64,000 nucleotides of DNA, from assembly GCF_030518235.1 (NCBI RefSeq), contig NZ_JAULSA010000005.1, positions 1 to 64,000 on the forward strand, read 5' to 3'. Positions 43,973 through 53,234 of the stretch are shown here, one piece after another. Made by a program: the position numbers and the translations under genes. Source of the stretch: Saccharibacillus sp. CPCC 101409 (GTDB lineage: Bacteria; Bacillota; Bacilli; Paenibacillales; Paenibacillaceae). The notes below the pieces were generated by a model. It did no database searches. It saw only the letters and a list, made by a program, of their open reading frames with translations, and was not told the origin of the DNA. The number at the start of each line of letters is the position of its first letter. Position 1 is the first letter of the stretch.

Positions 43973-44464
43973 TTATTTGAAGTTGGTGAACTGAAGCTCG
44001 ATCGGCAGATCGGCTTCGCGCAGCAGCTTCATCACGGCCTGCAGATCGTCCCTGCTTTTGCCCGTTACGCGAATCTGGTCGCCTTGAATCTGGCTTTTCA
44101 CTTTGAGCTTGGAGTCGCGGATCAACGTATTGATCTTCTTCGAGCTATCCGACTCGATACCCGATTTCAAACCGAGTTTCTGGCGCACGGTGTTCAGCGA
44201 AGCCGATTCCACTTTGCCAAAATCGAGGTTCTTGAACGGAACGCCCCGCTTGATCATTTTGGATTGCAGCACGTCGATCACGGCGCCGAGCTTATACTCG
44301 TCGTCCGAGTGAATCGTCAGCGAATCCTTGTCGAGTTCGAAGCTGGTCTTGCTGTCCTTAAAGTCGAATCGGCTGGAGATTTCGCGCTCCGCCTGATCGA
44401 TTGCGTTTTTGAGTTCCTGCATGTCCATTTTGGACACGATATCCATCGAATTTTCCGAAGCCAC
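43973..44464 (-). CDS. yajQ: YajQ-family nucleotide-binding protein
   Basis: A 163-residue cytosolic protein of the UPF0234/YajQ family. It has the family N-terminus (SMDIVSKMDMQELKNAIDQAERE), SSRFDFKDSKTSFELD and the C-terminal KVKSQIQGDQIRVTGKSRDDLQAVM. Members bind cyclic di-GMP in Xanthomonas or nucleic acids elsewhere; its role in Bacillota is not settled. The start codon is GTG at 44464. It is inserted between rodZ and pgsA, an interruption relative to B. subtilis. Confidence 0.93.
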   Translation of the reverse strand: MASENSMDIVSKMDMQELKNAIDQAEREISSRFDFKDSKTSFELDKDSLTIHSDDEYKLGAVIDVLQSKMIKRGVPFKNLDFGKVESASLNTVRQKLGLKSGIESDSSKKINTLIRDSKLKVKSQIQGDQIRVTGKSRDDLQAVMKLLREADLPIELQFTNFK

Positions 44465-44490
44465 TGTTCCTCTTCCTTTCCGCTGCGCGT

Positions 44491-45618
44491 TTAGTTGACC
44501 AGGTTGATCTGGAACCGGGACGTCGTTTTGCCGTCCGTAATCGGCTGTCCGTCGATCGTGATAGCCGTTACCGGCGAGTAGCCCGATTTGATATACAAGC
44601 CCTGCGAATCGATATCGAACGACATGTTCTCGCCGGCTTCCGTGTTCTGGTAATACAGGCGTTCTCCGCTCGTGCTGCCGCGGTAAACTTCCAGCCAGCT
44701 CATGCCGGTCGCGGCGATCGTGATTTTTGCCGTGCCGCCGGATGTGGGTTGTACTTGATAAACGGTCGTTTTGCCCTGTTGGCCGGCCTGCGTGACGATC
44801 GTCGAACCCGTCGTGTTTTCCTGTCCGGTTCCCGGCTCTTCCGTATCGGTTTCGCCGTTCTCGGCATCTCCCGCGCCGGTTCCGTCGCCGGGAGTTCCCG
44901 GCTGCGTTTCTTCGGCGTTCGCGCCGTTGTCCGTTTCGCCGCCCGCGGCGGTGCCGCTGTCCGTCTCCTCGGCGTCCTGGCCGTTCGTCGATTCGTCCGG
45001 AGGCGTCACTTCGCCCGGCGTCGATGCCGCAGGATCGGTTTCTTCAGGCGTTTGCTCGTCGCCGTCCGACGTACCGGCGTCCTGCGTTCCTCCGCCGGTC
45101 GTTCCGGTCGGTTCTTCGTTGTCTTTGGCCGTTCCGGCGTTGTCCGCCGGCTTGGTCGTTGCCGCCGTATCCGGCTTCTGGTCGTCGCCCGCGGTCGTGT
45201 CGTTACCTTTCGTGCTGTTGATATACACGATCGCCACGATAATCAGAATCAGGATCGGGAACGTCCACATCAGAGCCGTGGACAATCCTTTGCTGCCTTC
45301 GCCGCGTCCCGCCGCGCCTCCGCGCTCCGCATTCCGGGCCGAGCGCTTGGTCAGCACCGGTTCCATTACGCTTTCCGGTTCGGCCGCCGGCACATCTTTG
45401 GGATGGCTTTCCAGCAGGACTTCGGGATCGAGTCCCACCGCCTCCGCATACGTCTTGATGAAGGCCCGCACATAGAAGCTGCCCGGCAGGACTTTGAAAT
45501 CCCCCTGCTCGATCGCCTCCAGATAACGTTTGCGGATCTTGGTCATTTCCTGTACATCTTCAAGCGACAGCCCTTTTTGCGTGCGGGCGTCTTTTAACTG
45601 CTGTCCCAGATCGGACAT
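44491..45618 (-). CDS. rodZ: RodZ-like membrane protein with N-terminal helix-turn-helix (YmfM type)
   Basis: Links the MreB elongation machinery to the membrane. Of 375 residues, an N-terminal Cro-type helix-turn-helix domain (LGQQLKDARTQKGLSLEDVQ, about 3-70) precedes one membrane helix (WTFPILILIIVAIVYI, about 118-133). A 145-residue low-complexity outer linker rich in Thr, Gly, Glu and Asp follows, then a C-terminal beta domain (DUF4115-like, MSWLEVYRGSTSGERLYYQ). I start at ATG 45618, 10 bases after GGAGG; the ATG at 45627 abuts that SD. Longer than B. subtilis YmfM because of the linker. Confidence 0.9.
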   Translation of the reverse strand: MSDLGQQLKDARTQKGLSLEDVQEMTKIRKRYLEAIEQGDFKVLPGSFYVRAFIKTYAEAVGLDPEVLLESHPKDVPAAEPESVMEPVLTKRSARNAERGGAAGRGEGSKGLSTALMWTFPILILIIVAIVYINSTKGNDTTAGDDQKPDTAATTKPADNAGTAKDNEEPTGTTGGGTQDAGTSDGDEQTPEETDPAASTPGEVTPPDESTNGQDAEETDSGTAAGGETDNGANAEETQPGTPGDGTGAGDAENGETDTEEPGTGQENTTGSTIVTQAGQQGKTTVYQVQPTSGGTAKITIAATGMSWLEVYRGSTSGERLYYQNTEAGENMSFDIDSQGLYIKSGYSPVTAITIDGQPITDGKTTSRFQINLVN

Positions 45619-45679
45619 TCCGCTCATCCCTCCTCGTGGTATTGAGGCGCGCCGGGCTTAAGCCCGGATCGCGCTCTGC

Positions 45680-46447
45680 TTAGATGTCGTCGGTATAGCT
45701 TGTGGCGAACGTATCGTAAACGATCTCCTCGTCCGGCGTGCTGCGCAGCTCGATAATCATGTCGAACTGCGAGTGGTCGTACTCGGATTCGCGCATAAAA
45801 ATATCCGGATGTTCGATCACTTTGGTGCACGGCATATTCATGATCTCGCCGAGCAGCTGGTAATGCTTTTCGTTCGAGCGGATCGTGCTGACGATGCCGT
45901 CGATGATAAACACGTTGTTCGGGTTCATTTCGTCTTCCGACAGCTGGCTGCGGACCGTCTGGCGCAGCAGCGTCGACGACACGAACGTCCAGTGCTTCAT
46001 GGCGCAGACGCTGCCGGCGATGATCGATTCGGTCTTCCCGACACGCGGCATGCCGCGCAGCCCGATCACTTGGTTGCCTTCGCGCTTGAACAGCTCGCCG
46101 AGGAAATCGACCAGCAGACCCAGTTCGTCGCGCGTAAACCGGAACGTTTTGCGGTCGTCCGAATCGCGCTCGATATAACGCCCGTGGCGCACCGCCAAAA
46201 TGTCGACGAGCTTCGGCGGGCGCAGTGCCGTCACCGTTACGCTGTCGACCTTTTTGAGCATCGCTCCGAGCAGTTGGATTTTCTCGTCGTCGTTCGTTTC
46301 GAGCAGCATACCGCGGGTGCGGCCTTCAACCCCGTTGATGGTCAAAATGTTGACTTCCAGCATCCCCAGAATCGACGCGATGTCCCCGAGCAGGCCCGGC
46401 CGATTCTTATGTATGCGATACTCCATATACCATTGTTTGGTTTCCAT
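45680..46447 (-). CDS. ymfK: YmfK-family protein, ACT domain plus P-loop-like DUF3388
   Basis: A 255-residue cytosolic protein. The N-terminal ACT-type domain (YRIHKNRPGLLGDIASILGMLEVN) suggests a small-ligand sensor. The remainder is DUF3388, with a Walker-A-like GMPRVGKTES (about 132-141). No function is established. It is conserved in this place in Bacillus and Paenibacillus between ymfI/ymfJ and rodZ; ymfJ is missing here. Own promoter at 46521-46549. The SD is weak (AGAGAGATGGGCT). Confidence 0.88.
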   Translation of the reverse strand: METKQWYMEYRIHKNRPGLLGDIASILGMLEVNILTINGVEGRTRGMLLETNDDEKIQLLGAMLKKVDSVTVTALRPPKLVDILAVRHGRYIERDSDDRKTFRFTRDELGLLVDFLGELFKREGNQVIGLRGMPRVGKTESIIAGSVCAMKHWTFVSSTLLRQTVRSQLSEDEMNPNNVFIIDGIVSTIRSNEKHYQLLGEIMNMPCTKVIEHPDIFMRESEYDHSQFDMIIELRSTPDEEIVYDTFATSYTDDI

Positions 46448-46520
46448 AGCCCATCTCTCTTCCGTGTCCGGCGCGATTCCGCAATCGCTTGACTTCGACT
46501 TTCGTCGTGACCTTCGTCTA

Positions 46521-46549
46521 ATGATATTAAAAATGACGTTTAAACGCAA
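46521..46549 (-). promoter_or_regulatory. ymfK-rodZ promoter
   Basis: TTGCGT (46544-46549) and TATCAT (46521-46526), 17 bp apart on the minus strand. Confidence 0.6.
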
Positions 46550-46621
46550 GAAACAGATTCTTAATCTTTGACGCCTTCGCGCGCTTCGAAACCGGGCTCC
46601 CGCTTCCGGATCGCCGCCGGC

Positions 46622-47407
46622 TCAAGTGACCCAGCCTCCGTTCGGACTCAGAATCTGTCCCGTCAGATAACCGGATTCCGGCTGCGCCAAAAAGCGCACG
46701 GATTCCGCAATTTCGTAAGGTTCGCCGAGGCGCCCCGCCGGAATTTCTTCCGCCAGCGCCTCCAGATCCCCGGAATCGAGAGCGTCCAGCATCGCCGTCC
46801 GCACGGCTCCGGGAGCCACCGCATTTACCGAAACGCCCGACAGGGCGAGTTCTTTGGCAAGCGCCTTGGTAAAGGCGTTGATTCCTCCCTTGGCCGCCGA
46901 ATAGACCGCCTCGCACGAAGCGCCGGTCAATCCCCAGACGGACGAGATATTGATAATCCGCCCGTATTTTCGCGAAACCATGTCTTCCATAAAAGCCTGC
47001 GTGCACAAAAAGGTGCCTTTGAGGTTCACGTCCATGACCCGGTCCCATTCTTCGTCCGTGACGTCGCACAGCATGCCGTAATGCGCGACTCCCGCGTTGT
47101 TGACCAGCACGTCCGGCACAAAGCCGGCCGCTTTCAGCTCTTCGCGCATCCGCAGCACCTCCGCCCGGCTGCGCACATCGGCGCGCGCGGTCAGCACCTG
47201 CGCCGCGCCGAGCGAAGCGCAGCGGTCGGCGGCCGCGCGCACCGCTTCCGCCGACGCCGAATAATGCAGCGCCACCCGGCAGCCGTCCGCGGCGAACCGT
47301 TCGGCGATCGCCGAACCGATTCCCCCGGACGCGCCGGTCACGAGCACCGCCGTTTCGCGCGGTACGCGCCGAACCGGACCGCCGCTTCCCGCACCGCCGC
47401 GCGTCAT
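46622..47407 (-). CDS. ymfI: SDR-family oxidoreductase (YmfI, FabG-like)
   Basis: A classical short-chain dehydrogenase/reductase of 261 residues. The nucleotide motif is VLVTGASGGIGSAIA (about 21-35), then NNAG (about 103-106), the catalytic Ser in NISSVWG and Y-x3-K in YSAAKGG. The C-terminal SGYLTGQILSPNGGW is FabG-like. Its substrate is unknown; in B. subtilis the same gene sits downstream of the two M16 peptidase genes. It overlaps ymfH by four bases (ATGA), so translation is coupled. Confidence 0.9.
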   Translation of the reverse strand: MTRGGAGSGGPVRRVPRETAVLVTGASGGIGSAIAERFAADGCRVALHYSASAEAVRAAADRCASLGAAQVLTARADVRSRAEVLRMREELKAAGFVPDVLVNNAGVAHYGMLCDVTDEEWDRVMDVNLKGTFLCTQAFMEDMVSRKYGRIINISSVWGLTGASCEAVYSAAKGGINAFTKALAKELALSGVSVNAVAPGAVRTAMLDALDSGDLEALAEEIPAGRLGEPYEIAESVRFLAQPESGYLTGQILSPNGGWVT

Positions 47408-48684
47408 GCGCCCCGCACGACCGAAACGGAGCAGCGGTCCCAGCGGATATGCTCGCGCAGACGCGCATTCACTTCGTCCAGCGTGATTTGCTCGTAAAGT
47501 TCAAGCACGGCAAACAGGTCGCCGCCGCGGAATTTGTAACGGGTAAACTCGTGCGCGATATTTTCCGGCGAATTCAGCATGCGCAGATAATTGCCGATCT
47601 TCTTTTTGCGGGTGCGCTCGAACGCCGCCGCGTCGAAGCCCGATTGCGACAAACGCTCCGCTTCTTCGCGGATACGCTGCACCAGCAGCTCCGGATCGCG
47701 CGTATCGCCGCCGATGACCGAAAACGCGTATTCCGGCGTCGCCCGGTAATCCCCGCCGAAGCCGTCCGTAATCAGCGCTTCGTCGTACAGCTTCTGGTAC
47801 AGCGGCGTGCTGCTGCCGAGCAGCAGTTCCAGCATGATCTCGGTCGTCAGGTCCAGCTTGACCAGTTCCGGTCCGTCTACGTTGGGCGCGGATTCTTTGA
47901 ATCCGAACAAGCATTTGGGCAGCGATACCGGCAGATTCAGTTCTTTGCGCTCCTGCGCTACTTTTTCCGGCTCCGCGTCGAAGTAGCGTTCGATTTCGGC
48001 CTGCGGCCCGTAATTTTTGGCGGACTGGTTGCGGCGCACCTGATCGATGACGCGCTGCGGATCGACGCCGCCGACGACGAACAGCAGCATATTGCTCGGA
48101 TGATAGAAGGTATTGTAGCACGCATACAGCGTTTCTTTGGTGATCTCGCTAATCGATTCGATGGTGCCCGCGATATCGATATGCACCGGATGCACGCTGT
48201 ACAGCGCTTCGATCAGCCCGTAGTAGACGCGCCAATCGGGATTGTCCCGGTACATCTGGATTTCCTGGCCGATGATGCCTTTTTCTTTCTCGACGTTCTC
48301 GTCCGTAAAATACGGATTCTGCACGAAGTTGACGAGCGTTTCCAGATTTTCTTCGATCTTCTCGGTAGCCGAGAACAGGTACACGGTCTGATCGAAGCTT
48401 GTAAACGCGTTGGACGAAGCGCCCTGCGTCGAAAACTTCAGGAAGACGTCGCCGTCCGGTTCTTCGAATACTTTGTGCTCCAGGAAATGGGCGATGCCGT
48501 CCGGCACGCGGTGTTCGTCCTGACCGGCTACGCGGAAACGGTTGTCCACCGAGCCGTAATTCGTCGAGAACGTCGCGTACGTTTTCTGGAAGCCTTCCTT
48601 CGGCAGCACGTAGACGCTCAGGCCGTTGTCCAGTTTTTCATAATACAGCGTCTCCTGCAGATGCTCGTAACGGATGCTTTCCAT
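47404..48684 (-). CDS. ymfH: M16-family peptidase, catalytic type (YmfH)
   Basis: A 426-residue M16 zinc-peptidase-like protein. It retains the inverted zinc motif HFLEH (about residues 66-70) followed by KVFEEPDGDV, and the downstream Glu ligand in EKEKGIIGQEIQMY. It therefore appears active, unlike its partner ymfF. The pair is probably a heterodimer, as in two-gene M16 systems; similar pairs elsewhere act in peptide maturation. The gene starts 2 bases after the ymfF stop, with the SD inside the end of ymfF. Confidence 0.92.
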   Translation of the reverse strand: MESIRYEHLQETLYYEKLDNGLSVYVLPKEGFQKTYATFSTNYGSVDNRFRVAGQDEHRVPDGIAHFLEHKVFEEPDGDVFLKFSTQGASSNAFTSFDQTVYLFSATEKIEENLETLVNFVQNPYFTDENVEKEKGIIGQEIQMYRDNPDWRVYYGLIEALYSVHPVHIDIAGTIESISEITKETLYACYNTFYHPSNMLLFVVGGVDPQRVIDQVRRNQSAKNYGPQAEIERYFDAEPEKVAQERKELNLPVSLPKCLFGFKESAPNVDGPELVKLDLTTEIMLELLLGSSTPLYQKLYDEALITDGFGGDYRATPEYAFSVIGGDTRDPELLVQRIREEAERLSQSGFDAAAFERTRKKKIGNYLRMLNSPENIAHEFTRYKFRGGDLFAVLELYEQITLDEVNARLREHIRWDRCSVSVVRGA

Positions 48685-48686
48685 CG

Positions 48687-49973
48687 TTATTCCCCCCCTT
48701 TTCCGGTCAAAAAGTAAATAGTGTCGAGCCGGAACGTCGCCGCCGCGTCCGCCACCTGCTCGGCCGTCATATGCTCCACCTGCTCCAGCAGTTCGGATAC
48801 CGCGCGCTGCCGTCCGGACAGCCGGCCGCCGAAGTCGTGCTGGATCATCTGGAATGCCGAATCGCGGGTTTCGCGCAGATCGTTGCCCAGCATGGCTTTG
48901 GTCTGGCTCAGTTCGGTTTCGGTAATTTCGCCGCTTTTCATCGCATCGAGCTGCACGCGGATAATGTCCAGCGCGCGGTCGTAATTCGCGATCTCGATTC
49001 CCGACTGGATCGTGCCGAACGCTTTATGAGGCTCGTACTGCGACGACGCGTAATAGGCCAGGCTCGCTTTTTCGCGTACGTTCTGGAACAGCTTGGAATG
49101 CGGATAGCCGCCCAGCACGCCGTTGTAAACGAGCGCCGCCGCATAGCGGTCGTCCGTGTAGTCGATCGACGTTTTGAAGCCGATATTCAGTTTGCCCTGG
49201 GCCACATCCATCGCTTCTTTGACGATGCGCGGATTGCCGACCCCTTCGTTTTTGGCGCTTTTTGCATATTCGTGCGGATTGTGTCCGGGACCTGCGACGT
49301 CGAAAGAACGGCTCACGATGCCGCGCACTTCTTCCAGCGTCGTATCGCCGACCACGTACAGATCCAGCGACGCTTCCGACAGCCATTTGCGGTAGGACTC
49401 GTGCAGGGCGGCTGCGTTCAGTTCTTCCAGCGCTTCCCGTTTGCCCAGCGCGTTCAGCCGGTACGATTCGCCCGCAAACATCTCTTCGACGCAGCGAGCG
49501 CCGGCATAGCGGGCTTTGTTGTTGATGATGGCGTCGAGCTTTTTGCGCACGTTGTCGCGTTCGGCGTCGACGAATTTGCTTTTGAATACGCCGCTTTCCA
49601 GCGCCGGACGGGTCAGCGTTTCGCCGAGGAACGCCAGCGAGCTTTCCAGCAGAGATTCGTCCGTGCCCACAAAAGCGTCGTTGATCGTATCCATGCGGAA
49701 CTGCACGATCTGGCTGTCGTCGCGCTTGTACACGTCGAAACCGAATCCCGCGCCGTACAGCTCTTCCAGCCGCTCGCGGAACTGAATCGTTTCCGGATAA
49801 GAGGCGCTGCCCCGGCGGAGCACGAACGGAGTCAAGGCGATCGGCGTCACGGTTTCTTCGCGCAGCGGGGCTCCGGCATATAAGGAAACGGCGAACGTTT
49901 TGAAACGCTTGGTCGGCAGCACGTGAATCCGAATCCGGCCTTCCGCTGCCCGTTCAAATCCAGGGGTAGTCAA
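48687..49973 (-). CDS. ymfF: M16-family peptidase-like protein lacking the zinc motif (YmfF)
   Basis: A 428-residue M16-fold protein without HxxEH in its N-terminal domain (PFVLRRGSASYPETIQF stands where the motif would be). The second domain keeps R/Y substrate-binding residues (EKASLAYYASSQYEP), as expected for the non-catalytic partner of ymfH. Start is TTG at 49973, 9 bases after AAGGAG. First gene of the ymfF-ymfH-ymfI operon with a promoter at 50049-50078. Confidence 0.9.
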   Translation of the reverse strand: MTTPGFERAAEGRIRIHVLPTKRFKTFAVSLYAGAPLREETVTPIALTPFVLRRGSASYPETIQFRERLEELYGAGFGFDVYKRDDSQIVQFRMDTINDAFVGTDESLLESSLAFLGETLTRPALESGVFKSKFVDAERDNVRKKLDAIINNKARYAGARCVEEMFAGESYRLNALGKREALEELNAAALHESYRKWLSEASLDLYVVGDTTLEEVRGIVSRSFDVAGPGHNPHEYAKSAKNEGVGNPRIVKEAMDVAQGKLNIGFKTSIDYTDDRYAAALVYNGVLGGYPHSKLFQNVREKASLAYYASSQYEPHKAFGTIQSGIEIANYDRALDIIRVQLDAMKSGEITETELSQTKAMLGNDLRETRDSAFQMIQHDFGGRLSGRQRAVSELLEQVEHMTAEQVADAAATFRLDTIYFLTGKGGE

Positions 49974-50048
49974 TTGTCATCACTCCTTAGGCTTTCGGCG
50001 GATTCCGCTCGATATGGACTTTCTCTACTTCTCTAACCATTCCTGCTT

Positions 50049-50078
50049 ATTCTATACCACCGCCGAGACGGGAATCAA
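50049..50078 (-). promoter_or_regulatory. ymfF-ymfH-ymfI promoter
   Basis: TTGATT (50073-50078) and TAGAAT (50049-50054), 18 bp apart on the minus strand. Confidence 0.6.
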
Positions 50079-50136
50079 CCGGGGCGGGGTACGGCGGACG
50101 AACCGGAGTCGAAACGAAATCCGTGCCGCCCGCGCG

Positions 50137-50195
50137 AAAAAAATTCCGTTCGGCTGCGGCGGACGCGGCGCGTCGCGGTGCAGCCGAACGGAATT
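50137..50195 (-). terminator. intrinsic terminator of ftsK
   Basis: On the minus strand AATTCCGTTCGGCTGC and GCAGCCGAACGGAATT form a 16-bp stem around a GC-rich loop, then TTTTTT. Confidence 0.9.
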
Positions 50196-50238
50196 CGGTA
50201 AAAGTATAGTCGCCGGGATCGCCCGCGGCGCACGCCGA

Positions 50239-53049
50239 TCAGGAATTGGCCGCCCGGCTCGCCTGGAGCTGCTCGATCGAAATCAGCACCTCGCGCGGCT
50301 TGCTGCCTTCGTACGGACCGACGATGCCTCGCGCCTCCATCGAGTCGACCAGCCGCGCTGCGCGCGTGTAGCCCACTCTCATTCGCCGCTGAAGCAGCGA
50401 AACGGACGCCTGCTTGGCTTCGACCACGATCTGCACCGCCTGATCGTACAGCTCGTCGACGATCTCTTCCGGCTCGCTGCCGCTTTCCTCGACTTCCGGG
50501 ACGATCGAATTGTCGTATTCCGCTTCGGCCTGGCCGCTGCAGTAAGCGACGATCTCCTCGACTTCGTTGTCGCTCAGGAAAGCGCCCTGCACCCGCACCG
50601 GCTTGGACGCGCCCATCGGCATAAACAGCATATCGCCGCGGCCGAGCAGCTTCTCCGCGCCGCCCATATCGAGGATCGTGCGCGAGTCGACCTGCGACGA
50701 TACGCCGAAGGCGATCCGCGAAGGGATATTGGCTTTGATCACGCCGGTAATGACGTCGACCGACGGCCGCTGGGTCGCGATAATCAGGTGGATGCCCGCC
50801 GCCCGCGCCATCTGCGCAAGCCGCGCGATCGCGTCTTCCACGTCGCCGGCCGCGACCATCATCAAGTCGGCGAGCTCGTCGACGATCACGACGATATACG
50901 GCAGAATCGCCGACGGATTGTCTTTCATCAGCGTATTGTAGCCTTCGATATTGCGCGTGGACGATTTGGAGAACAATTCGTACCGCTTCTCCATCTCGAC
51001 CACGATCTTCTTGAGCGCCAGCGAAGCGCGGCGCGGATCGGTCACGACCGGCGCCAGCAGATGCGGAATGCCGTTGTAGACGTTCAGCTCGACCATCTTC
51101 GGATCGACCATCAGGAACTTGACTTCGTCCGGCTTCGCTTTGTACAGGATGCTGGCGATAATGCCGTTGATGCAGACCGATTTGCCCGAGCCGGTCGCTC
51201 CCGCGACCAGCAGATGGGGCATTCTCGCCAGGTTGCCGACGATGGTCTGCCCCGAGATGTCCCGCCCGAACGCGACGGTCAGTTTGGAAGCGGCGTCGGC
51301 AAAAACGGACGTATCCATCACTTCGCGCATCGTCACCATCGAGACTTCGTTGTTCGGCACTTCGATGCCGATCGCGGATTTGCCCGGAATCGGCGCTTCC
51401 ATCCGGATATCTTTCGCCGCCAGCGCCAGCGCGATATCGTCGGTCAGGCCGACGACCCGGCTGACTTTGACGCCCACGTCCGGCTGGATCTCGTAGCGCG
51501 TAACGGCGGGACCGCGCACCACTTCGAGCACTCTCGCCCGGACGCCGAAGCTTTCCAGCGTCGTCTCCAGCTTGCGCGCCGTCTGCATGTAATCGGCCTG
51601 GTTGGCCGAAGCGTTATCGTCTTCCTTGGGCATCGCCAGCAGCCCGAGCGGCGGCAGCTTGTAAGGCTTGGGCGGCGGCTTGATCGTCTCGCCTTCCCGG
51701 ACTTCAAGCAGTTCGCCAGCGGCGGCCGGGATGGACGGATCGCCTTCCGGCAGCACTTCCGTCCCGGCGGCGGAGCCTGTAAGAACGGCGCCGGCATTGA
51801 GCGCGCCGCCGGCGTTCGCGGCGGCGAGGCCTCCGTCCGGAGCGAACGCCGGAGCGGCGGCGTCTTCGAAATCGTCGCCGTCGTCGGACGGGGCGGCGGA
51901 CGCCGATGCGGAAGCCGCGGCGCCGGCTTCGCGGCCTCTCTCCGAGCGGATATGCTCGAAGAAGTCCCGGATGATCGGGCCCGGCCGCTGCGGCTCGGCG
52001 GCCGCCGGAGACGCAGCGGATTCGCCTCTCTGCGATTCCCCGGCCGCGGCTTCGCCCGCCGCTGGCGCTTCTTCCCCGCCGCGGCCGCGCAGCTCGCTCG
52101 GCACGCGGTACACGCCGGTGACCTTGAAGCGCTCCTCCGCCCGCTCTTCGGGCGGTTCAAGCGCCTCCACCGGCGCGGCGGCCGCTTTACGCCGCCGACC
52201 GAGCAGTCCCGCGCCCCGTTCGCGCGGCTCGTCTTCCCCGTCGTCGCCCTGCGGCAGCGCCGCCCGTTTGCGCTCGGCGGCTTCCTCTTTTTCCTGCGCG
52301 CGCGCTTCGGCCTCCTCTTCGGCCTCAAGCCTTCTCTGCTCCGCCGCTCTGCGCTCTTCTTTCATGCGCGCTCCGGCGTCGCGCACCGCGGTGCCCGCTT
52401 TGCGCCGCAGCAGGCTCATCAGCTCCACGTAAGACATCTGCGCCGCCAGCATGACGCCGATTGCAAGCAGCACCCCCGCGGCCAGCTTCGCGCCGGTCAG
52501 ACCGACCATCAGGAACAGCAGCGACAGCATCAGCGCGCCCAGATAACCGCCTCCGATCGGCCGCAGAAACGGCGTCGTTTCGCTCATCGGCCCGTCGGGC
52601 ATCACCAGCCCGCGGTGCAGATCGCTCTGCGCGGCGGTCAGAATGCCCGAAGCGCTTATCTGCCCGGAAAGCTGCGGATGGTTTTGCATTTCCCCGATCG
52701 ACAGGATCAGCACCAGCGCGATTCCCAGCAGCAGCAGACCCGATTTGCGCGGACTCCAGCCGTAAGGCAGGCCGCGCCGGATCATCAGGTACAGTCCGGC
52801 ATAGATACCGAGCAGCGGGATCAGCGCATACGCTTTACCGAGCAGCAGGCCGAAGCCCGCCGACAGCAGCCGGCCGATAACCGCCTGTCCGGACAGCCCG
52901 ATCACCGACAGCGTAATCAGCACGATGCCGTAAATTTCATATTTCAAAGCGCTGGCCAGCGTCGCTTTCTTTTTCTTCTTTCCGGCGCCCGAACGATTGC
53001 CCGCGCCGCTCTTGCGGGAGCGGGTCGTTCCGCCTTTTTTCTGAGCCAA
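50239..53049 (-). CDS. ftsK: FtsK/SpoIIIE DNA translocase
   Basis: Pumps chromosomal DNA at the division or sporulation septum. Of 936 residues, four membrane helices occupy about 25-190, followed by a long Ala/Glu/Arg-rich linker (about 200-450) and the RecA-like motor. The motor has [12 protein letters not shown], Walker [10 protein letters not shown] (about 616) and [12 protein letters not shown] as Walker B. A C-terminal winged-helix gamma domain reads [22 protein letters not shown]. The locus is that of B. subtilis spoIIIE. Longer than SpoIIIE (787) because of the linker. Start TTG at 53049, 7 bases after AGGAGG. Confidence 0.95.
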   Translation of the reverse strand: MAQKKGGTTRSRKSGAGNRSGAGKKKKKATLASALKYEIYGIVLITLSVIGLSGQAVIGRLLSAGFGLLLGKAYALIPLLGIYAGLYLMIRRGLPYGWSPRKSGLLLLGIALVLILSIGEMQNHPQLSGQISASGILTAAQSDLHRGLVMPDGPMSETTPFLRPIGGGYLGALMLSLLFLMVGLTGAKLAAGVLLAIGVMLAAQMSYVELMSLLRRKAGTAVRDAGARMKEERRAAEQRRLEAEEEAEARAQEKEEAAERKRAALPQGDDGEDEPRERGAGLLGRRRKAAAAPVEALEPPEERAEERFKVTGVYRVPSELRGRGGEEAPAAGEAAAGESQRGESAASPAAAEPQRPGPIIRDFFEHIRSERGREAGAAASASASAAPSDDGDDFEDAAAPAFAPDGGLAAANAGGALNAGAVLTGSAAGTEVLPEGDPSIPAAAGELLEVREGETIKPPPKPYKLPPLGLLAMPKEDDNASANQADYMQTARKLETTLESFGVRARVLEVVRGPAVTRYEIQPDVGVKVSRVVGLTDDIALALAAKDIRMEAPIPGKSAIGIEVPNNEVSMVTMREVMDTSVFADAASKLTVAFGRDISGQTIVGNLARMPHLLVAGATGSGKSVCINGIIASILYKAKPDEVKFLMVDPKMVELNVYNGIPHLLAPVVTDPRRASLALKKIVVEMEKRYELFSKSSTRNIEGYNTLMKDNPSAILPYIVVIVDELADLMMVAAGDVEDAIARLAQMARAAGIHLIIATQRPSVDVITGVIKANIPSRIAFGVSSQVDSRTILDMGGAEKLLGRGDMLFMPMGASKPVRVQGAFLSDNEVEEIVAYCSGQAEAEYDNSIVPEVEESGSEPEEIVDELYDQAVQIVVEAKQASVSLLQRRMRVGYTRAARLVDSMEARGIVGPYEGSKPREVLISIEQLQASRAANS

Positions 53050-53152
53050 TTATATCCCTCCTGCGTTTCGCTGCACTCTCCCCATAATAGCACATAAGTT
53101 CGCCAAAAGGCATAAAAAAACCGCTCCGCCGGTTTCCGCCGCCGGACAAACG

Positions 53153-53202
53153 AAAAAGCCTCTTTCCCGACGGGACCGTCAAAAGTCCGTTGGGAAAAGA
53201 GG
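53153..53202 (-). terminator. intrinsic terminator of rnjB
   Basis: On the minus strand GCCTCTTTTCCCAACGG pairs imperfectly with CCGTCGGGAAAGAGGC and is followed by TTTTT. Confidence 0.85.
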
Positions 53203-53234
53203 CGCTTTGGTTCAATTGTAGGATTCGTTTAAAA

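Noticed and set aside
50014-53097. 1027-codon open frame antisense to ftsK
   Set aside because: Shadow of the ftsK coding sequence; Arg/Ala/Gln-rich nonsense composition, no ribosome binding site.
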